Positions 33,388 through 43,692 of a DNA stretch of 49,686 nucleotides are shown one piece after another. The notes under the pieces were generated by a model. That model did no database searches and had not been told where the DNA came from. It saw only the letters and a list, made by a program, of their open reading frames with translations. The stretch is from Spirochaetota bacterium (GTDB lineage Bacteria; Spirochaetota; Spirochaetia; Treponematales; UBA12059). The stretch lies in assembly GCA_029560805.1 (NCBI GenBank), contig JAKQKE010000235.1, positions 1-49,686 on the forward strand. Reading direction: 5' to 3'. Each line of letters begins with the position of its first letter. Positions within the stretch are counted from its first letter, which is position 1. The position numbers and the translations under genes were made by a program.

Positions 33388-33960
33388 TTACTCGGCCGAC
33401 TTGGCCGATTCGGCCGACTTGGCCGATTCGGCCGACTCGGGCTCGGACTGCTTGGCCGCTGCGGCCTTCTTCGTCGCTCGAGGCGACTTGGCCTTGCCGT
33501 CGGCCTTGGCGTCAGGCTTCTTGGCCTTCGAAGCGGCCTTGGGCTCGGCCTTCTTAGCCTTCGCCTCGGGCTTCTTCTTATCGGCCTTCTTGTCGCCGTC
33601 GAGCTTATGGTCGACCAGCTCGAGCACGACCATGCTGGCCGCGTCCTGGTCGCGGAACCCGATCTTCAGGATGCGGGTGTAGCCGCCGTTGCGGTCCTTC
33701 ATCCTGGGGCCGATGTCGGTAAACAGCTTGGCCAGAATCGCCTGATCGGTGATCTTCTCGCCGACGATGCGCCTGTTGTGGACACTGTCTTCCTTAGCCC
33801 TGGTGATCATCTTCTCGGCGACCCTGCGGACCTCGATGGCCTTGGCCTTGGTCGTGACGATCCGCTCGTGCTTGAAGAGGACGGTAGCCATATTCCGGAG
33901 GAGAGCCTTACGATGAGAGGCGTTCCGGTTAAGCTTATTGAAGCCCTTCTTATGGTTCAT
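33388..33960 (-). CDS. rplQ: 50S ribosomal protein L17 with long C-terminal tail
   Basis: A 190-aa L17. The core (residues 1-115: [69 protein letters not shown]) is standard. After it comes a tail of about 75 residues rich in Lys, Ala and Glu, ending in SAESAK repeats encoded by an 18-base tandem repeat. Typical bacterial L17 is about 120-130 aa. Its start overlaps the end of rpoA by 11 bases. Confidence 0.97.
   Translation of the reverse strand: MNHKKGFNKLNRNASHRKALLRNMATVLFKHERIVTTKAKAIEVRRVAEKMITRAKEDSVHNRRIVGEKITDQAILAKLFTDIGPRMKDRNGGYTRILKIGFRDQDAASMVVLELVDHKLDGDKKADKKKPEAKAKKAEPKAASKAKKPDAKADGKAKSPRATKKAAAAKQSEPESAESAKSAESAKSAE
33393..33438. repeat. 18-bp tandem repeat in the L17 tail
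   Basis: CGGCCGACTTGGCCGATT at 33393-33410 and 33411-33428, then a partial third unit to 33438. It encodes the SAESAK hexapeptide repeat at the L17 C-terminus; unit changes keep the frame. Confidence 0.9.
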
Positions 33961-35005
33961 GGATATCTTCCTTCTGCTTCTCCAGCTTCAAGTGCTCCCT
34001 GAGCTCGGCGTAGTCGGTCATGCCGAGGCCCAGGTTCCATTCCTTGAGGCGGTCCTTGATCTCCTGCAAGGACTTCTTACCGAAGTTCCTCGTCTTGGCG
34101 ATATCGTCCTCGGTCTTGCGCGTCAGGTCGCCGATAGTCTTGATGTTGGCGTTCTTGAGGCAGTTCGACGAACGTACGGAAAGCTCAAGCTCTTCGACCG
34201 GGGTGGTCAGGATGGCCTTGATCTTCTCGTCGAGCTCGTCGCTCTCCTCGTCCATGTTCGGCTCACCCTCGTCGAAATTGACGAAAATCGAGAAGTGATC
34301 CTTGGCGATCTTGGCCGCCTCGGCGAGCGCGTCCTCCGGCTTGAGCGTGCCGTCGGTCCATACCTCGAGCACGAGCTTGTCGTAATCGGAGCGGTGCCCG
34401 ACGCGCGTCGGCTCGACCGAGTAACGCGCCTTGCTGACCGGCGAGAAGATGGCGTCCATCGGTATGGTACCGACGATCTCGATGTACTTCTCGTTCACCT
34501 CGCTCGGTACGTAGCCGCGGCCGAGGTCTACCTGGAGCTCCATCTCGAGCTTAACCCCGTCCATCATGCTCATGATGTGGGTCGTGGGGTTGAAGACCTT
34601 GAGCGCCTTGTCCTTCATCAGGTCGGCGCCTTTGATCTCGGCGGGACCGACGAACTCGTAGACGAACGTCTCCTGCTCCTCGTCGTCGGGTAGCTGCAGG
34701 CGTAGCTGCTTCAGGTTGTTGAGCAGCTCGATGGTGTCCTCGGAGACCCCCGGTATCGTCTCGAATTCTGACGAGACGACATGCTGGACGCCGTCCTCGT
34801 CGTGCCTGGTGATGCGCACGGCGGTGATAGCGTAGCCCTGTATCGACGAGAGGAGGATGCGGCGCAGGGTGTTGCCTATAGTGGTACCGTACCCGGGCTC
34901 GAAGGGATATGCGATGAACTTTCCGTAATCAGTAGAGCTCTCGCTCTGCTCGTACGTGATGCCTTTCGGCCTCTTGAATCCCTTGAGCAGGTTCTTTCGC
35001 GCCAT
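33950..35005 (-). CDS. rpoA: RNA polymerase alpha subunit
   Basis: A 351-aa alpha subunit. The ATG at 35005 ([15 protein letters not shown]) follows AAGGAG; a GTG six bases upstream overlaps that site and is rejected. The N-terminal dimerisation domain shows [24 protein letters not shown], and the C-terminal domain (about residues 255-320) shows [22 protein letters not shown] and [14 protein letters not shown], which contact DNA and regulators. An acidic linker ([11 protein letters not shown]) joins them. The order rpsD-rpoA-rplQ is the classical alpha operon. Confidence 0.99.
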   Translation of the reverse strand: MARKNLLKGFKRPKGITYEQSESSTDYGKFIAYPFEPGYGTTIGNTLRRILLSSIQGYAITAVRITRHDEDGVQHVVSSEFETIPGVSEDTIELLNNLKQLRLQLPDDEEQETFVYEFVGPAEIKGADLMKDKALKVFNPTTHIMSMMDGVKLEMELQVDLGRGYVPSEVNEKYIEIVGTIPMDAIFSPVSKARYSVEPTRVGHRSDYDKLVLEVWTDGTLKPEDALAEAAKIAKDHFSIFVNFDEGEPNMDEESDELDEKIKAILTTPVEELELSVRSSNCLKNANIKTIGDLTRKTEDDIAKTRNFGKKSLQEIKDRLKEWNLGLGMTDYAELREHLKLEKQKEDIHEP

Positions 35006-35014
35006 GTCCACTCC

Positions 35015-35650
35015 TTACTTCGAATAGAGCTCTACCACGAGCTGTTCGCGGATATCGGCCATGTCGACAATGTCCTGGCGCTGCGGGACGACGTTGAACT
35101 TGCCTTCGAGCTTGTCCACGTCGAGCGAGACCCAGGGCATGACGCCGCTCTTCTCGTATTCGGCCAGGGCCGAGAGAAGGACCTTGTTGGTCTTATAGGA
35201 CTGGTGCACGGTGATCGTGTCGCCGGTCTTTACCTGGTAGGACGGTACGTCCACACGCTTGCCGTTGACGAGGATGTGCCCGTGGAGCACGATCTGCCTG
35301 GCCTGCGAGCGGCTCGTAGCGAAACGGAGCCTGTAGACGACGCTGTCGAGCCTGCGCTCGAGCAGGGCGAACAGGTTCTCGCCGGTCTTACCAGGCATGC
35401 GCATGGCCTTCTCGAAGGTCAGCTTGAACTGCTTCTCCATGAGGCCGTAAGACCTCTTGAGCTTCTGCTTCTCCCTGAGCTGGACGGCGTACTCGGATTG
35501 CTTCTTCTGCCTGGTCTTCGGGTCCTTGCCGGGCGCCATGCGCTTGCGGTTGACCGGGCACTTGTCGCTCTTGCACTTGTCGCCCTTCAGGAAAAGCCTC
35601 TTACCCTCGGCGCGGCAGAGCCTGCAGCGAGGGCCAATGTAACGTGCCAT
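35015..35650 (-). CDS. rpsD: 30S ribosomal protein S4 (zinc-binding form)
   Basis: A 211-aa S4, a primary 16S rRNA binder that nucleates the small-subunit body. The N-terminal zinc knuckle is complete (Cys9, Cys12, Cys26, Cys31), i.e. the C+ paralog type. The S4 RNA-binding domain reads RLDSVVYRLRFATSRSQARQIVLHGHILVNGKRVDVPSY. Nine bases separate it from rpoA. Confidence 0.99.
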   Translation of the reverse strand: MARYIGPRCRLCRAEGKRLFLKGDKCKSDKCPVNRKRMAPGKDPKTRQKKQSEYAVQLREKQKLKRSYGLMEKQFKLTFEKAMRMPGKTGENLFALLERRLDSVVYRLRFATSRSQARQIVLHGHILVNGKRVDVPSYQVKTGDTITVHQSYKTNKVLLSALAEYEKSGVMPWVSLDVDKLEGKFNVVPQRQDIVDMADIREQLVVELYSK

Positions 35651-35667
35651 TCTTTTTCTCCCCTACC

Positions 35668-36048
35668 TTACATCCTGCGCGCTTTCGGGGGGCGGCAGCC
35701 GTTGTGCGGAATGGGCGTCACGTCGCTGATGCTCTTGATCTTGAGCCCCAGGGCGCCGAGCTGCCGGATCGCGGACTCGCGACCGACTCCCGGGCCCTTG
35801 ACGTAGACGTGCACTTCGCGGAGGCCCACGTTGAGCGCCTTCGCCACTGCCTGCTCGGTGACCGACTGCGCCGCGAAGGGGGTGGATTTCTTCGCGCCGC
35901 GGAAGCCGAGGCCACCGGAGGAGCCCCACGATATAGCGTTACCGTTCAAATCGGTTACGGTGATGATGGTATTGTTGAAGGTCGCCTGGATATAGACGTT
36001 ACCCTCATATACGCTCTTCTTCTCTTTGCGTTTCTTGGTCTGAGCCAC
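35668..36048 (-). CDS. rpsK: 30S ribosomal protein S11
   Basis: A 126-aa S11 of the platform region. [40 protein letters not shown] and the C-terminal [18 protein letters not shown] are invariant family features. It lies 17 bases before rpsD and 14 bases after rpsM. Confidence 0.99.
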   Translation of the reverse strand: MAQTKKRKEKKSVYEGNVYIQATFNNTIITVTDLNGNAISWGSSGGLGFRGAKKSTPFAAQSVTEQAVAKALNVGLREVHVYVKGPGVGRESAIRQLGALGLKIKSISDVTPIPHNGCRPPKARRM

Positions 36049-36062
36049 GAGCCCTACCCTCC

Positions 36063-36431
36063 TTAGGCCTTCTTCTTATTGGCCACGATCTTCTTCTTAC
36101 CCTTGCGCGTGCGCGCGTTCGTCCGCGTGCGCTGGCCTCGGACGGGCAGGCCCTTCCGGTGCCTGAGGCCCCGGTAGCAACCTATATCCATGAGCCGCTT
36201 GATATTGAGGGCCGTCTCCGAGCGGAGCCTTCCCTCGACCTTATACTCGTTCTCGATCAGCTTGCGAAGCTCGTTGACTTCCTCGTTCGACAGATCGTTG
36301 ATGCTACGGTTCGGGTCAACCTTGACCGTCTCGCAGATCTTCCTGGCGCTGGTACGGCCGATGCCGTAGATATACGTAAGCGCGATCTCGACGTGCTTGT
36401 TGGGGAGGTCCACTCCCGCTATACGTGCCAT
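36063..36431 (-). CDS. rpsM: 30S ribosomal protein S13
   Basis: A 122-aa S13 of the small-subunit head. [31 protein letters not shown] and [19 protein letters not shown] are conserved; the lysine-rich tail reaches the decoding-site tRNAs. It lies 14 bases after rpmJ. Confidence 0.99.
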   Translation of the reverse strand: MARIAGVDLPNKHVEIALTYIYGIGRTSARKICETVKVDPNRSINDLSNEEVNELRKLIENEYKVEGRLRSETALNIKRLMDIGCYRGLRHRKGLPVRGQRTRTNARTRKGKKKIVANKKKA

Positions 36432-36445
36432 AGGGGTCTACCTCC

Positions 36446-36562
36446 TCATCCCTGCTTCTGCTTGTGCTTGGGATTGCTCTCGCAAATAATGCGGACGATT
36501 CCGTTCCGCTTGATAACCTTGCATTTATCGCATATGCGCTTCACGCTGGTCCTGACCTTCAT
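36446..36562 (-). CDS. rpmJ: 50S ribosomal protein L36 (zinc-binding form)
   Basis: A 38-aa L36, too short for routine ORF calling. [19 protein letters not shown] and NPKHKQKQG frame the complete zinc site Cys11-Cys14-Cys27-His33. It follows secY directly; infA, which often sits between secY and rpmJ, is missing here. Confidence 0.98.
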   Translation of the reverse strand: MKVRTSVKRICDKCKVIKRNGIVRIICESNPKHKQKQG

Positions 36563-36628
36563 CGTCGATTCCTCCGTAAGGTACCGAAAAAGTTTTGTAC
36601 CACGCCCGGGCCGCCCTCGTCTACCATG

Positions 36629-37957
36629 CTACAGGTTGCGCGACTTGATATGTCCGCGCTTCGTGAGCCCGTCGTGGTGGTGCATCTTGAGCTGCGCCTC
36701 CACCTGGGACATGGTATCCAAGTCGACTCCGACTAGAATGAGGAGCGAGGTACCGCCCAACAGGTAGGAAAGCTCGCTCGGGAAATTGAACACGCGCTGC
36801 ACGATCGTCGGTATCAGCGCTATGAGCGCGAGGTACAGGGCGCCGGGCAACACGATACGGTTGAGTATCTTGGACAGGTACTCTTCCATCTTCTCCGAGC
36901 GTATGCCCGGAATCGAACCGCCGTTCTCGCGGATGTTCTTGCTTATCTCCTGCGGATTCAGCGACACCTGCGTATAGAAGTACGCGAAGAAGACGATGAA
37001 CAGGATGTAGAAGATATTGTACCACCAACCCTCTGGCCGTAGGAAGTACGCGAAGTCGCGCAGCCACTTGGCGCCGCCGCCCAGGCTCTGGGCGATCTGA
37101 AGCGGGAACGTCAGCAGGCTGGAGGCGAAGATCACGGGGATGACGCCGGAGGGGTTGATCTTGAACGGAATGTAGGTGTTCTGGGCGCCGTACATCTTGC
37201 GACCGACCACGCGCTTGGCGTAGTTGACCGGGATCTTCCTCTGGCCCTGCTGCTCGAAGATGACCAGCACGACCACAGCGACGAACAGCAGCAGTACGAA
37301 GATGGCGACGACGGGGTTGACCTCGCCCGAGACCATCTTGGAGAATAGCGCGTACAGGGCGTTCGGTAGCCTGGCCACGATGCCCGCGAAGATGATCAGC
37401 GATATGCCGTTACCGATGCCGCGCTTGGTGATCTGCTCGCCTATCCAGATGAGGAACATGGTGCCGGTGGTTACCGTCAGCATGGCCAGCAGCGTATAGG
37501 CCTGGGGGCTGATCATGAGCACGTCGGGATGGGTCTTCGCGATGTTCTTGGCGTAGGCGACGAGCGCGAACGACTGGAGTATCGCTACCACGATGGCCCC
37601 GAGGCGGGTGTACAACGCTATCTTCTTGCGCCCGCCCTCCTCCTCCGCCATCTTCTTGAGGCTGGGGAACACGACGAGCAAGAGCTGCATGATGATCTGG
37701 GTCGAGATGTAGGGCATCACGCCGAGCATGAAGACCGAGAAGTTCTTGAACGCTCCGCCGGCGAAGAAGTCGAGGTAATCGGTGATGCCGCCCTGGGAGC
37801 TCACCGACGCGAAATAGCTCTTGAGCGCGCCGGCGTTAATGCCGGGGATCGGCAGGAAGGCGCCGATCCTGAACACGACGAGCCAGGTGAGGGTATAGAG
37901 AATGCGTTCCCGCAGTTCTTTTATACGGAACACGTCCGTCAACGCGTTGCCTGCCAT
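36629..37957 (-). CDS. secY: Preprotein translocase subunit SecY
   Basis: A 442-aa channel subunit of the Sec translocon with ten membrane spans. The N-terminus RIKELRERILYTL, the plug-region AGGAFKNFSVFMLGVMPYISTQIIMQLL, GIGNGISLIIFAGIVARLP, YAKRVVGRKMYGAQNTYIPFKIN and the C-terminal GGTSLLILVGVDLDTMSQVEAQL are diagnostic. It is 35 bases after rplO in the spc section. adk and map, which commonly follow secY, are not present. Confidence 0.99.
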   Translation of the reverse strand: MAGNALTDVFRIKELRERILYTLTWLVVFRIGAFLPIPGINAGALKSYFASVSSQGGITDYLDFFAGGAFKNFSVFMLGVMPYISTQIIMQLLLVVFPSLKKMAEEEGGRKKIALYTRLGAIVVAILQSFALVAYAKNIAKTHPDVLMISPQAYTLLAMLTVTTGTMFLIWIGEQITKRGIGNGISLIIFAGIVARLPNALYALFSKMVSGEVNPVVAIFVLLLFVAVVVLVIFEQQGQRKIPVNYAKRVVGRKMYGAQNTYIPFKINPSGVIPVIFASSLLTFPLQIAQSLGGGAKWLRDFAYFLRPEGWWYNIFYILFIVFFAYFYTQVSLNPQEISKNIRENGGSIPGIRSEKMEEYLSKILNRIVLPGALYLALIALIPTIVQRVFNFPSELSYLLGGTSLLILVGVDLDTMSQVEAQLKMHHHDGLTKRGHIKSRNL

Positions 37958-37992
37958 AAACCGTTACCTTCTTTCTTGTCGCATTCGCCCGA

Positions 37993-38439
37993 TCAGGGCG
38001 TTTCTACCTTGCCGCCGACCGATTCGATCTTGGCTTTGGCTGAGGCGGAAATCTTATCCACGACGAAGGTCAGCGCCTTTGACAGCGAGCCGTTGCCGAG
38101 AATCTTTACCGGCTTCTCGGCCTTGCGGACGAGACCCTTTATGGCGAGCGAGACGCCGTCGACGATCTCGCCGGCCTCGAAACGGGCTTCGATGTCGTTC
38201 AGGTTGACGATCTGGAAATCGACCCTGAAGTTCTTGTTGTTGAAGCCCCTGTGCGCTAGCCGCCTGTACAGCGGCATCTGCCCGCCCTCGAAACCCGGAT
38301 AGGTCTTGCCGCCGGAGCGGGACTGCTGTCCCTTATTGCCCTTGCCGGCGGTACCTCCGAGGCCGGAGCCCTGGCCGCGGCCTACGATCTTCTTGCGATG
38401 CGTGGCGCCGACGGGGGGATGTAGATTGAAGTCGCTCAT
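37993..38439 (-). CDS. rplO: 50S ribosomal protein L15
   Basis: A 148-aa L15. [40 protein letters not shown] and the [21 protein letters not shown] stretch are typical. Its ATG overlaps the rpmD stop by 4 bases. Confidence 0.99.
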   Translation of the reverse strand: MSDFNLHPPVGATHRKKIVGRGQGSGLGGTAGKGNKGQQSRSGGKTYPGFEGGQMPLYRRLAHRGFNNKNFRVDFQIVNLNDIEARFEAGEIVDGVSLAIKGLVRKAEKPVKILGNGSLSKALTFVVDKISASAKAKIESVGGKVETP

Positions 38440-38642
38440 TTCTTCTGCTCCTGGCCCGGCGCGTAGGGCCTGACCTCGACGAGGTGCTTGACCGCGTCGA
38501 CCATTCCGAGTATCGAAGGAGTCGCCTCCTGTACCACGCTCGAGCTTATCTTGCGCAGGCCGAGAGAGCGCACGGTCGCGCGCTGCTCGGGCTTGCGCCC
38601 TATAAGGCTCTTCTTGAGCTTGATCACGATCATTTCAGCCAT
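38436..38642 (-). CDS. rpmD: 50S ribosomal protein L30
   Basis: A 68-aa L30. The ATG at 38642 ([21 protein letters not shown]) is 2 bases after the rpsE stop; a GTG 12 bases upstream is possible but lies inside rpsE. The C-terminus has a short extra extension ([11 protein letters not shown]) compared with the usual 60 aa. Confidence 0.96.
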   Translation of the reverse strand: MAEMIVIKLKKSLIGRKPEQRATVRSLGLRKISSSVVQEATPSILGMVDAVKHLVEVRPYAPGQEQKK

Positions 38643-38644
38643 GA

Positions 38645-39154
38645 TTAACCCCACATATCCTTGAGCGCCTTGCCACGGTTATGGGCGACGACGCGGGCAT
38701 CGAAGATGCCCTCGAGCCCCTTGAAGGTGGCGCGGATCACGTTGACGGCGGAGCGGCTCCCGACGCACTTGGCCTGGATGTCGGTGATACCGCCGGCCTC
38801 CATGATCGCGCGGACCGCGCCGCCGGCGATGATGCCGGAACCGGGGCAGGCGGGCATCATGATGACCCTCGAGGCTTTGTACTCGCCGATGACGTCGTGA
38901 GGTATGGTGCCGTTCTTCACGGGAAGCTTGACCATGCTCCTCTTGGCCTTGTCGATGCTCTTGCGGATCGCCTCGGTCACGTCGTTAGCCTTGCCGAATC
39001 CGTAGCCGACGTTGCCGGAGCGGTCGCCCACCACGGTTAGCGCGGAGAACGAAAACCGCCTACCGCCCTTGACGACCTTGGCCGTACGATTCAGCTTGAC
39101 GAGCTTCTCGACGTAGATATCGCGGGACCTGTCGTCCCTGTCTCTCCTATCCAC
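38645..39154 (-). CDS. rpsE: 30S ribosomal protein S5
   Basis: A 169-aa S5, involved in decoding fidelity. [61 protein letters not shown] and the central GEY segment are conserved. It follows rplR by 9 bases. Confidence 0.99.
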   Translation of the reverse strand: MDRRDRDDRSRDIYVEKLVKLNRTAKVVKGGRRFSFSALTVVGDRSGNVGYGFGKANDVTEAIRKSIDKAKRSMVKLPVKNGTIPHDVIGEYKASRVIMMPACPGSGIIAGGAVRAIMEAGGITDIQAKCVGSRSAVNVIRATFKGLEGIFDARVVAHNRGKALKDMWG

Positions 39155-39163
39155 GAGTTCCCC

Positions 39164-39529
39164 CTAGAATTTGATCCCGGCCTTGCGGGTGCCGTCGGCG
39201 ATGGCCTTGACTACGCCATGATAGTTGTAGCCGTTCCTGTCGAACACGACGGCCCCGATCTTCTTTTCGCCGAGCCTGGCGCCCATCAGCTCCCCGAGCT
39301 TAGCGCCGCCCTCTACGGTCGGCTTGGTGCCCTCGAGCGCCTTCTCCAGGGTACTGGCGGCGGCGATCGTTACGCCCGCCTCGTCGTCGATAGCCTGGAC
39401 GTACAGGTACTTGTTCGACTTGAAAACCGTCAGCCTCGGGCGCTCGGCGGTTCCGCTTATGCTCTTGCGGACGTGGACCTTGCGAGCCCCCCGCCGCCTG
39501 ATCTTCTCAGATATCTCTTTCGTGCTCAT
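39164..39529 (-). CDS. rplR: 50S ribosomal protein L18
   Basis: A 121-aa L18, a 5S rRNA-binding protein. [46 protein letters not shown] mark the family. It is 9 bases after rplF. Confidence 0.99.
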   Translation of the reverse strand: MSTKEISEKIRRRGARKVHVRKSISGTAERPRLTVFKSNKYLYVQAIDDEAGVTIAAASTLEKALEGTKPTVEGGAKLGELMGARLGEKKIGAVVFDRNGYNYHGVVKAIADGTRKAGIKF

Positions 39530-39538
39530 GGCCGTCCC

Positions 39539-40084
39539 TTACTTCACGCCGGTCTTGCCGACCTTCTTGCGGATGGTCTCGGTCTCGTAGCGGATTCCCT
39601 TGCCCTTGTATGGCTCGGGCTTCCGCAGCCCGCGAATCTCGCTCGCGAACTTGCCTACGAGCTGCTTGTCGATGCCCGAGACAACGACCTTCTGGTTATT
39701 GCCCTCGATCGCGACCGCAAGCCCTTCCGGGATCCCTACGTACACGTCGCTGGAATACCCGATGCTGAGTACCAGGAGCTTGCCCTGGACCTCGGCCTTG
39801 AAGCCGACGCCGTTGATGACGAGGGCCTTCTTATAGCCCTCCGAAACGCCGACTACCATATTCTTGATCAGATTGCGATACAGGCCGTGGAATGCCTTGG
39901 TCTGCTTCTCGTCGTCGGCGCGGCCGACGTTGATCACGTCGTCCTTTACGTCCACGGTGACGAGAGACGTGGCGAGCTCTTCGGAGAGCTTGCCCTTCGG
40001 GCCTTCCACGTTGACCTTGTTCCCCTGTACGGCGATCTTCACGCCCTTCGGTACCGTTATCGGCAGATAGCCTATTCTCGACAT
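39539..40084 (-). CDS. rplF: 50S ribosomal protein L6
   Basis: A 181-aa L6. SRIGYLPITVPKGVKIAVQGN, NMVVGVSEGYKKALVINGVGFKA, and the C-terminal IRGLRKPEPYKGKGIRYETE are characteristic. It begins 15 bases after rpsH. Confidence 0.99.
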   Translation of the reverse strand: MSRIGYLPITVPKGVKIAVQGNKVNVEGPKGKLSEELATSLVTVDVKDDVINVGRADDEKQTKAFHGLYRNLIKNMVVGVSEGYKKALVINGVGFKAEVQGKLLVLSIGYSSDVYVGIPEGLAVAIEGNNQKVVVSGIDKQLVGKFASEIRGLRKPEPYKGKGIRYETETIRKKVGKTGVK

Positions 40085-40099
40085 GGCGGTTCCCCTCTT

Positions 40100-40498
40100 T
40101 TACCAGACGGTGCAGATGAGTTCGCCGCCGACCTTCTTCTCGGCGGCCTTCTTACCGGTGGTCACGCCCTCTGAGGTCGAGACGATAAGGGTTCCGTAGC
40201 CGTTATGCACCCGCGGCAGACCCTTGTAGCCGGCATAGACCCTTCGGCCGGGCTTGGAGACCTTCTCGATACCGTGGAGAATCGGTTCATTCTCCTCGTC
40301 GTACTTGAGGAAGACCCGGATAAAATTCTGGTTCTCCTGCACGATCTTCTTGAAGTTCTTGATGAAGCCCTCGGTCTTGAGGATCTTTACGATCTCGAGC
40401 TTAAGCCGCGAGGTCGGGATATCTACCTTCTCGTGGCGAGCCATGCTCGCGTTGCGGACCTTGGTCAGCATATCGGAGATGGGATCGGAAACGCTCAT
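40100..40498 (-). CDS. rpsH: 30S ribosomal protein S8
   Basis: A 132-aa S8, a 16S rRNA central-domain binder and, in E. coli, the translational repressor of the spc operon. [13 protein letters not shown], the [18 protein letters not shown] segment and [19 protein letters not shown] are conserved. Confidence 0.99.
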   Translation of the reverse strand: MSVSDPISDMLTKVRNASMARHEKVDIPTSRLKLEIVKILKTEGFIKNFKKIVQENQNFIRVFLKYDEENEPILHGIEKVSKPGRRVYAGYKGLPRVHNGYGTLIVSTSEGVTTGKKAAEKKVGGELICTVW

Positions 40499-40508
40499 TC
40501 CAGTCCTC

Positions 40509-40694
40509 CTACCAGCTCGATTTGGTTACGCCCGGAATGAGGCCCTCGCTCGCGAGCTTCCGGAAACAAATACGGCACATGTCGAACTTCCGGAGATACC
40601 CCCGGGGCCGACCGCATATCTTGCATCGATTCACGTGCCTGGTCATGTACTTCGGCTTCTCGAGCGCCTTCAGTATCATAGCTTTCCTGGCCAT
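40509..40694 (-). CDS. rpsN: 30S ribosomal protein S14, type Z
   Basis: A 61-aa zinc-binding (C+) S14. The ligands Cys24, Cys27, Cys40 and Cys43 lie in [22 protein letters not shown]. The short length separates it from the about 100-aa zinc-independent form. Confidence 0.99.
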   Translation of the reverse strand: MARKAMILKALEKPKYMTRHVNRCKICGRPRGYLRKFDMCRICFRKLASEGLIPGVTKSSW

Positions 40695-40705
40695 TCGATT
40701 CTCCC

Positions 40706-41275
40706 CTACTTCCTGAACGGCATGCCCAGCTTGCCAAGGAGGCTCTTGGCTTCCTTGTCGGTGCGGGCGCTCGTAACGATGGCGATGTTCATACCCATCA
40801 CCTTCTCGATCTTATCGTAATCGATCTCCGGGAAGATGATCTGCTCGGTAAGGCCCAGCGAGTAGTTCCCGTGGCCGTCGAAGGCGTTCGGGTTAACTCC
40901 ACGGAAATCCTTGACGCGCGGCAGAGCGACGTTCAGGAGCCTATCAAGGAACTCCCACATCTGCGCCCCGCGGAGCGTGACCCTGCAGCCTATCTCCTGG
41001 CCCTCTCGAATCTTGAAGGTCGCGATCGACTTCCTCGACTTCGTCTTAACGGCCTTCTGGCCGGTGATGATGCCGACGTCCTCGACAGCGGCCTCGAGGA
41101 TCTTCTTGTTCTCCTTGGCCTCTCCGACGCCCATCGACACGATGACCTTGACCACTTTCGGGATCTGCATCGTCGAGGTATAGCCGAATTCACCCTTGAG
41201 TTCGGACGCCACTTTATCGGCGTAGATCTTCTTGAGCCTCGGAACGTACGCGTTCTTCTGCTGCTTCTCGGCCAT
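40706..41275 (-). CDS. rplE: 50S ribosomal protein L5
   Basis: A 189-aa L5, a 5S rRNA-binding protein of the central protuberance. The ATG at 41275 shares one base with the rplX stop (TGATG), favouring it over the upstream GTG in the open frame. [13 protein letters not shown], the [28 protein letters not shown] stretch and [19 protein letters not shown] are diagnostic. Confidence 0.98.
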   Translation of the reverse strand: MAEKQQKNAYVPRLKKIYADKVASELKGEFGYTSTMQIPKVVKVIVSMGVGEAKENKKILEAAVEDVGIITGQKAVKTKSRKSIATFKIREGQEIGCRVTLRGAQMWEFLDRLLNVALPRVKDFRGVNPNAFDGHGNYSLGLTEQIIFPEIDYDKIEKVMGMNIAIVTSARTDKEAKSLLGKLGMPFRK

Positions 41276-41598
41276 CAGAGCGCCTCCCCGCACTTCCGGC
41301 AGACGCGCTTCTTCGCGTCGCCCTCGAGCTTAAACCCAACGCGGGTAGGTCCGCACTTCTTGCAGACGATCATCATATTGCAGAGGCGAACGGGCGCCTC
41401 GATCTCGATGATCCCTCCGCGATCGTTCTGGTTCTTCTTCTTCATGGCCTTCTTGACCATGTTGACGCCCTGAACGATCGCCCTTCCCTTGTCGCGATCG
41501 ATCTTGACGATCTTTCCCTGCTTGCCGCGCTCCCTGCCGGAGATGACCTGCACGAGATCGTCCTTCTTCAGCTTCGTCTTTATCATGACGTCATTCAT
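41275..41598 (-). CDS. rplX: 50S ribosomal protein L24 with zinc ribbon
   Basis: A 107-aa L24, an assembly initiator. [40 protein letters not shown] forms the KOW domain. The C-terminal part carries two CKKC/CRKC knuckles. AAGGAG 7 bases before the ATG at 41598 supports this start rather than the internal ATG. Confidence 0.98.
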   Translation of the reverse strand: MNDVMIKTKLKKDDLVQVISGRERGKQGKIVKIDRDKGRAIVQGVNMVKKAMKKKNQNDRGGIIEIEAPVRLCNMMIVCKKCGPTRVGFKLEGDAKKRVCRKCGEAL

Positions 41599-41608
41599 CG
41601 CCCGCTCC

Positions 41609-41977
41609 TTAGAGGACCTCGGGGGCCAGCGACACGATCTTCATGTAGTCCTTGTCGCGCAGCTCCCTGGCGACGGGACCGAAGATGCGCTTGCCCTTCG
41701 GGTTCTTGTTCGCGTCAATGATGACGCAGGCGTTATCGTCGAACCTGATGTAGGTCCCGTCAGGCCTGCGGTACTCCTTGTGTACGCGCACGATGACGGC
41801 CTTCTCTATGGTTCCCTTCTTGATGGCGGAATTAGGCAGGGCCGCCTTGACGGCCACGACAATAATATCGCCGATGGATGCGTAACGCCGCTTCGAACCG
41901 CCGAGCACCTTGATGCATTGCACCGTCTTGGCGCCGGAGTTGTCCGCGACGTTCAGCTTGGATTCAACCTGTATCAT
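41609..41977 (-). CDS. rplN: 50S ribosomal protein L14
   Basis: A 122-aa L14. [50 protein letters not shown] and the C-terminal [23 protein letters not shown] are the family signatures. It is 18 bases after rpsQ. Confidence 0.99.
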   Translation of the reverse strand: MIQVESKLNVADNSGAKTVQCIKVLGGSKRRYASIGDIIVVAVKAALPNSAIKKGTIEKAVIVRVHKEYRRPDGTYIRFDDNACVIIDANKNPKGKRIFGPVARELRDKDYMKIVSLAPEVL

Positions 41978-41995
41978 ACCGGTCCTCTCCGCCGC

Positions 41996-42259
41996 TTACT
42001 TCGCGCGCTCGACTATTTCGGCCAGGCGCCAGCGCTTATCGCGCGACAGCGGCCGAGTCTCCACGACTCTAACGGTATCGCCGACCTTGGCGTCGTTCTT
42101 CTCGTCGTGTGCCTTTACCTTCTTGCTCCGGGTCAAGTACTTCTTATAGAGCGGGTGCAGCTTACGCATCATGATCTCGACGACGATGGTCTTGTCCATC
42201 TTGTCGCTGACCACCACGCCCTGCAGGACCTGTTTCTCTTTCCTAACCGTTGCTTCCAT
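41996..42259 (-). CDS. rpsQ: 30S ribosomal protein S17
   Basis: An 87-aa S17. [37 protein letters not shown] and [25 protein letters not shown] identify it. It follows rpmC by 12 bases. Confidence 0.99.
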   Translation of the reverse strand: MEATVRKEKQVLQGVVVSDKMDKTIVVEIMMRKLHPLYKKYLTRSKKVKAHDEKNDAKVGDTVRVVETRPLSRDKRWRLAEIVERAK

Positions 42260-42271
42260 GTCCGGCCTCCG

Positions 42272-42484
42272 TTAAGCCTTGGCGACTGCGCCCGAGGCGC
42301 CGCGCTCGCGCTGGCAGATGAGGGTATTGAGCCTCGCGATCTGCCTGCGCATCGTCCGCTTCTGGAGCGGGTTCTCTACATGGCCTATGACCATCTGGAA
42401 GCGCAGGTCGAAGTACTTCTTCCTGAGCTCGTCGCGCTTAGCCACGAGTTCCTCGAGCTTCAGCTCCTTGAACGAGTTCTTCAT
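42272..42484 (-). CDS. rpmC: 50S ribosomal protein L29
   Basis: A 70-aa L29 near the polypeptide exit tunnel. FKELKLEELVAKRDELRKKYFDLRFQ and the RRQIARLNTLICQRE segment are typical. Confidence 0.98.
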   Translation of the reverse strand: MKNSFKELKLEELVAKRDELRKKYFDLRFQMVIGHVENPLQKRTMRRQIARLNTLICQRERGASGAVAKA

Positions 42485-42488
42485 GCGA

Positions 42489-42911
42489 TCACTCCATCTC
42501 CATGTCCGCGCGGACGACGAACTTGGTCTTGATCGGCAGCTTGCTGCCGGCGAGGCGCATTGCCTCGGCGGCGGCGTCCCGCGGGACGCCGGACAGCTCG
42601 AACATGACCGTGCCCGGCCTGACCACGGCTACCCAGTACTCCGGGCCGCCCTTACCCTTGCCCATGCGGACCTCGAGCGGCTTCTTGCAGAACGGCTTGT
42701 CGGGGAAGACCCTGACCCACAGCTTGCCGCCGCGCTTGATGGACCGGTTCAAGGCCACACGGGCGGCCTCGAGCTGGCGATTGGTGATCCACATCGGCTC
42801 CTCGCAAACGAGGCCGAACTCGCCGAACGATATGGCGTTACCCGCGGTGGCGTTGCCCTTTACCCTACCGCGCTGCACCTTGCGGTGCTTGACTCTCTTA
42901 GGCTGCAACAT
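42489..42911 (-). CDS. rplP: 50S ribosomal protein L16
   Basis: A 140-aa L16 of the A-site region. [26 protein letters not shown]-equivalent [52 protein letters not shown] are conserved. It starts 3 bases after rpsC. Confidence 0.99.
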   Translation of the reverse strand: MLQPKRVKHRKVQRGRVKGNATAGNAISFGEFGLVCEEPMWITNRQLEAARVALNRSIKRGGKLWVRVFPDKPFCKKPLEVRMGKGKGGPEYWVAVVRPGTVMFELSGVPRDAAAEAMRLAGSKLPIKTKFVVRADMEME

Positions 42912-42914
42912 TTC

Positions 42915-43691
42915 CTAGCTCCTCGCCTCGCGCGGCCCACGGCTGTAGCCCGGGTTGGGCCCACGCGATCCGCGCTGTCCGCCGCGCTCGGGCCTGTCAC
43001 CGTGCTCGCGGCGCGGACGGCCGGGCATCAGGCCGGCATCGTCCTTCTTTTCGCCCATCATCGCGTTGTCGCTCTTGCAGATCCACACCTTGACGCCGAT
43101 CTTGCCGTAGGTGGTGTTGGCCTCCCAGAAGCCGTAGTCGATGTCGGCCCTGAGGGTATGAAGCGGCACGCGGCCTTCCTTATACTCTTCGGTGCGACTC
43201 ATGTCGGCGCCGCCGAGACGGCCGGACATGCGGATCTTGCAGCCCTGGGCGCCCGCCTTCATCGCGGTGCCGACGGCCATCTTCATGGTCCTGCGGAACG
43301 AGCCGCGGCCCTCGAGCTGGCGGCAAACGTTCTGGGCGACGATCTGCGAGTTAGTCTCGACCTTCTTAACTTCCTTGATCTTTATGTTGATCTTCTTGGA
43401 AGCGTACTTCTGCAGCTCGAGGCCGATGCGCTCGATATTGGCGCCCTTCTGGCCGATCAGCACGCCGGGCTTCGCGGTATGGATGACGATGGTCACCTTC
43501 TGCGGATGCCTGACGATCTCGATCTCCGAGATATCGGCGTTCTTGGCCTCGGGGAGCTGGTACATCCGCTTGCGCAGGGCCAGGTCCTCGTGGAGCGTCT
43601 TGGCGTAGTCGCGAGGGTCGACGAACCAGCGAGACTTCCAATCCTTGTTGATGCCGATCCTAAGACCGATAGGATTTACTTTCTGGCCCAC
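42915..43691 (-). CDS. rpsC: 30S ribosomal protein S3 with Arg/Gly-rich tail
   Basis: A 258-aa S3 of the small-subunit head and mRNA entry. [25 protein letters not shown], the KH-domain [14 protein letters not shown] and [33 protein letters not shown] are present. The C-terminus adds about 35 residues rich in Arg, Gly and Pro ([18 protein letters not shown]), longer than in most bacteria. Confidence 0.98.
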   Translation of the reverse strand: MGQKVNPIGLRIGINKDWKSRWFVDPRDYAKTLHEDLALRKRMYQLPEAKNADISEIEIVRHPQKVTIVIHTAKPGVLIGQKGANIERIGLELQKYASKKINIKIKEVKKVETNSQIVAQNVCRQLEGRGSFRRTMKMAVGTAMKAGAQGCKIRMSGRLGGADMSRTEEYKEGRVPLHTLRADIDYGFWEANTTYGKIGVKVWICKSDNAMMGEKKDDAGLMPGRPRREHGDRPERGGQRGSRGPNPGYSRGPREARS

Positions 43692-43692
43692 C

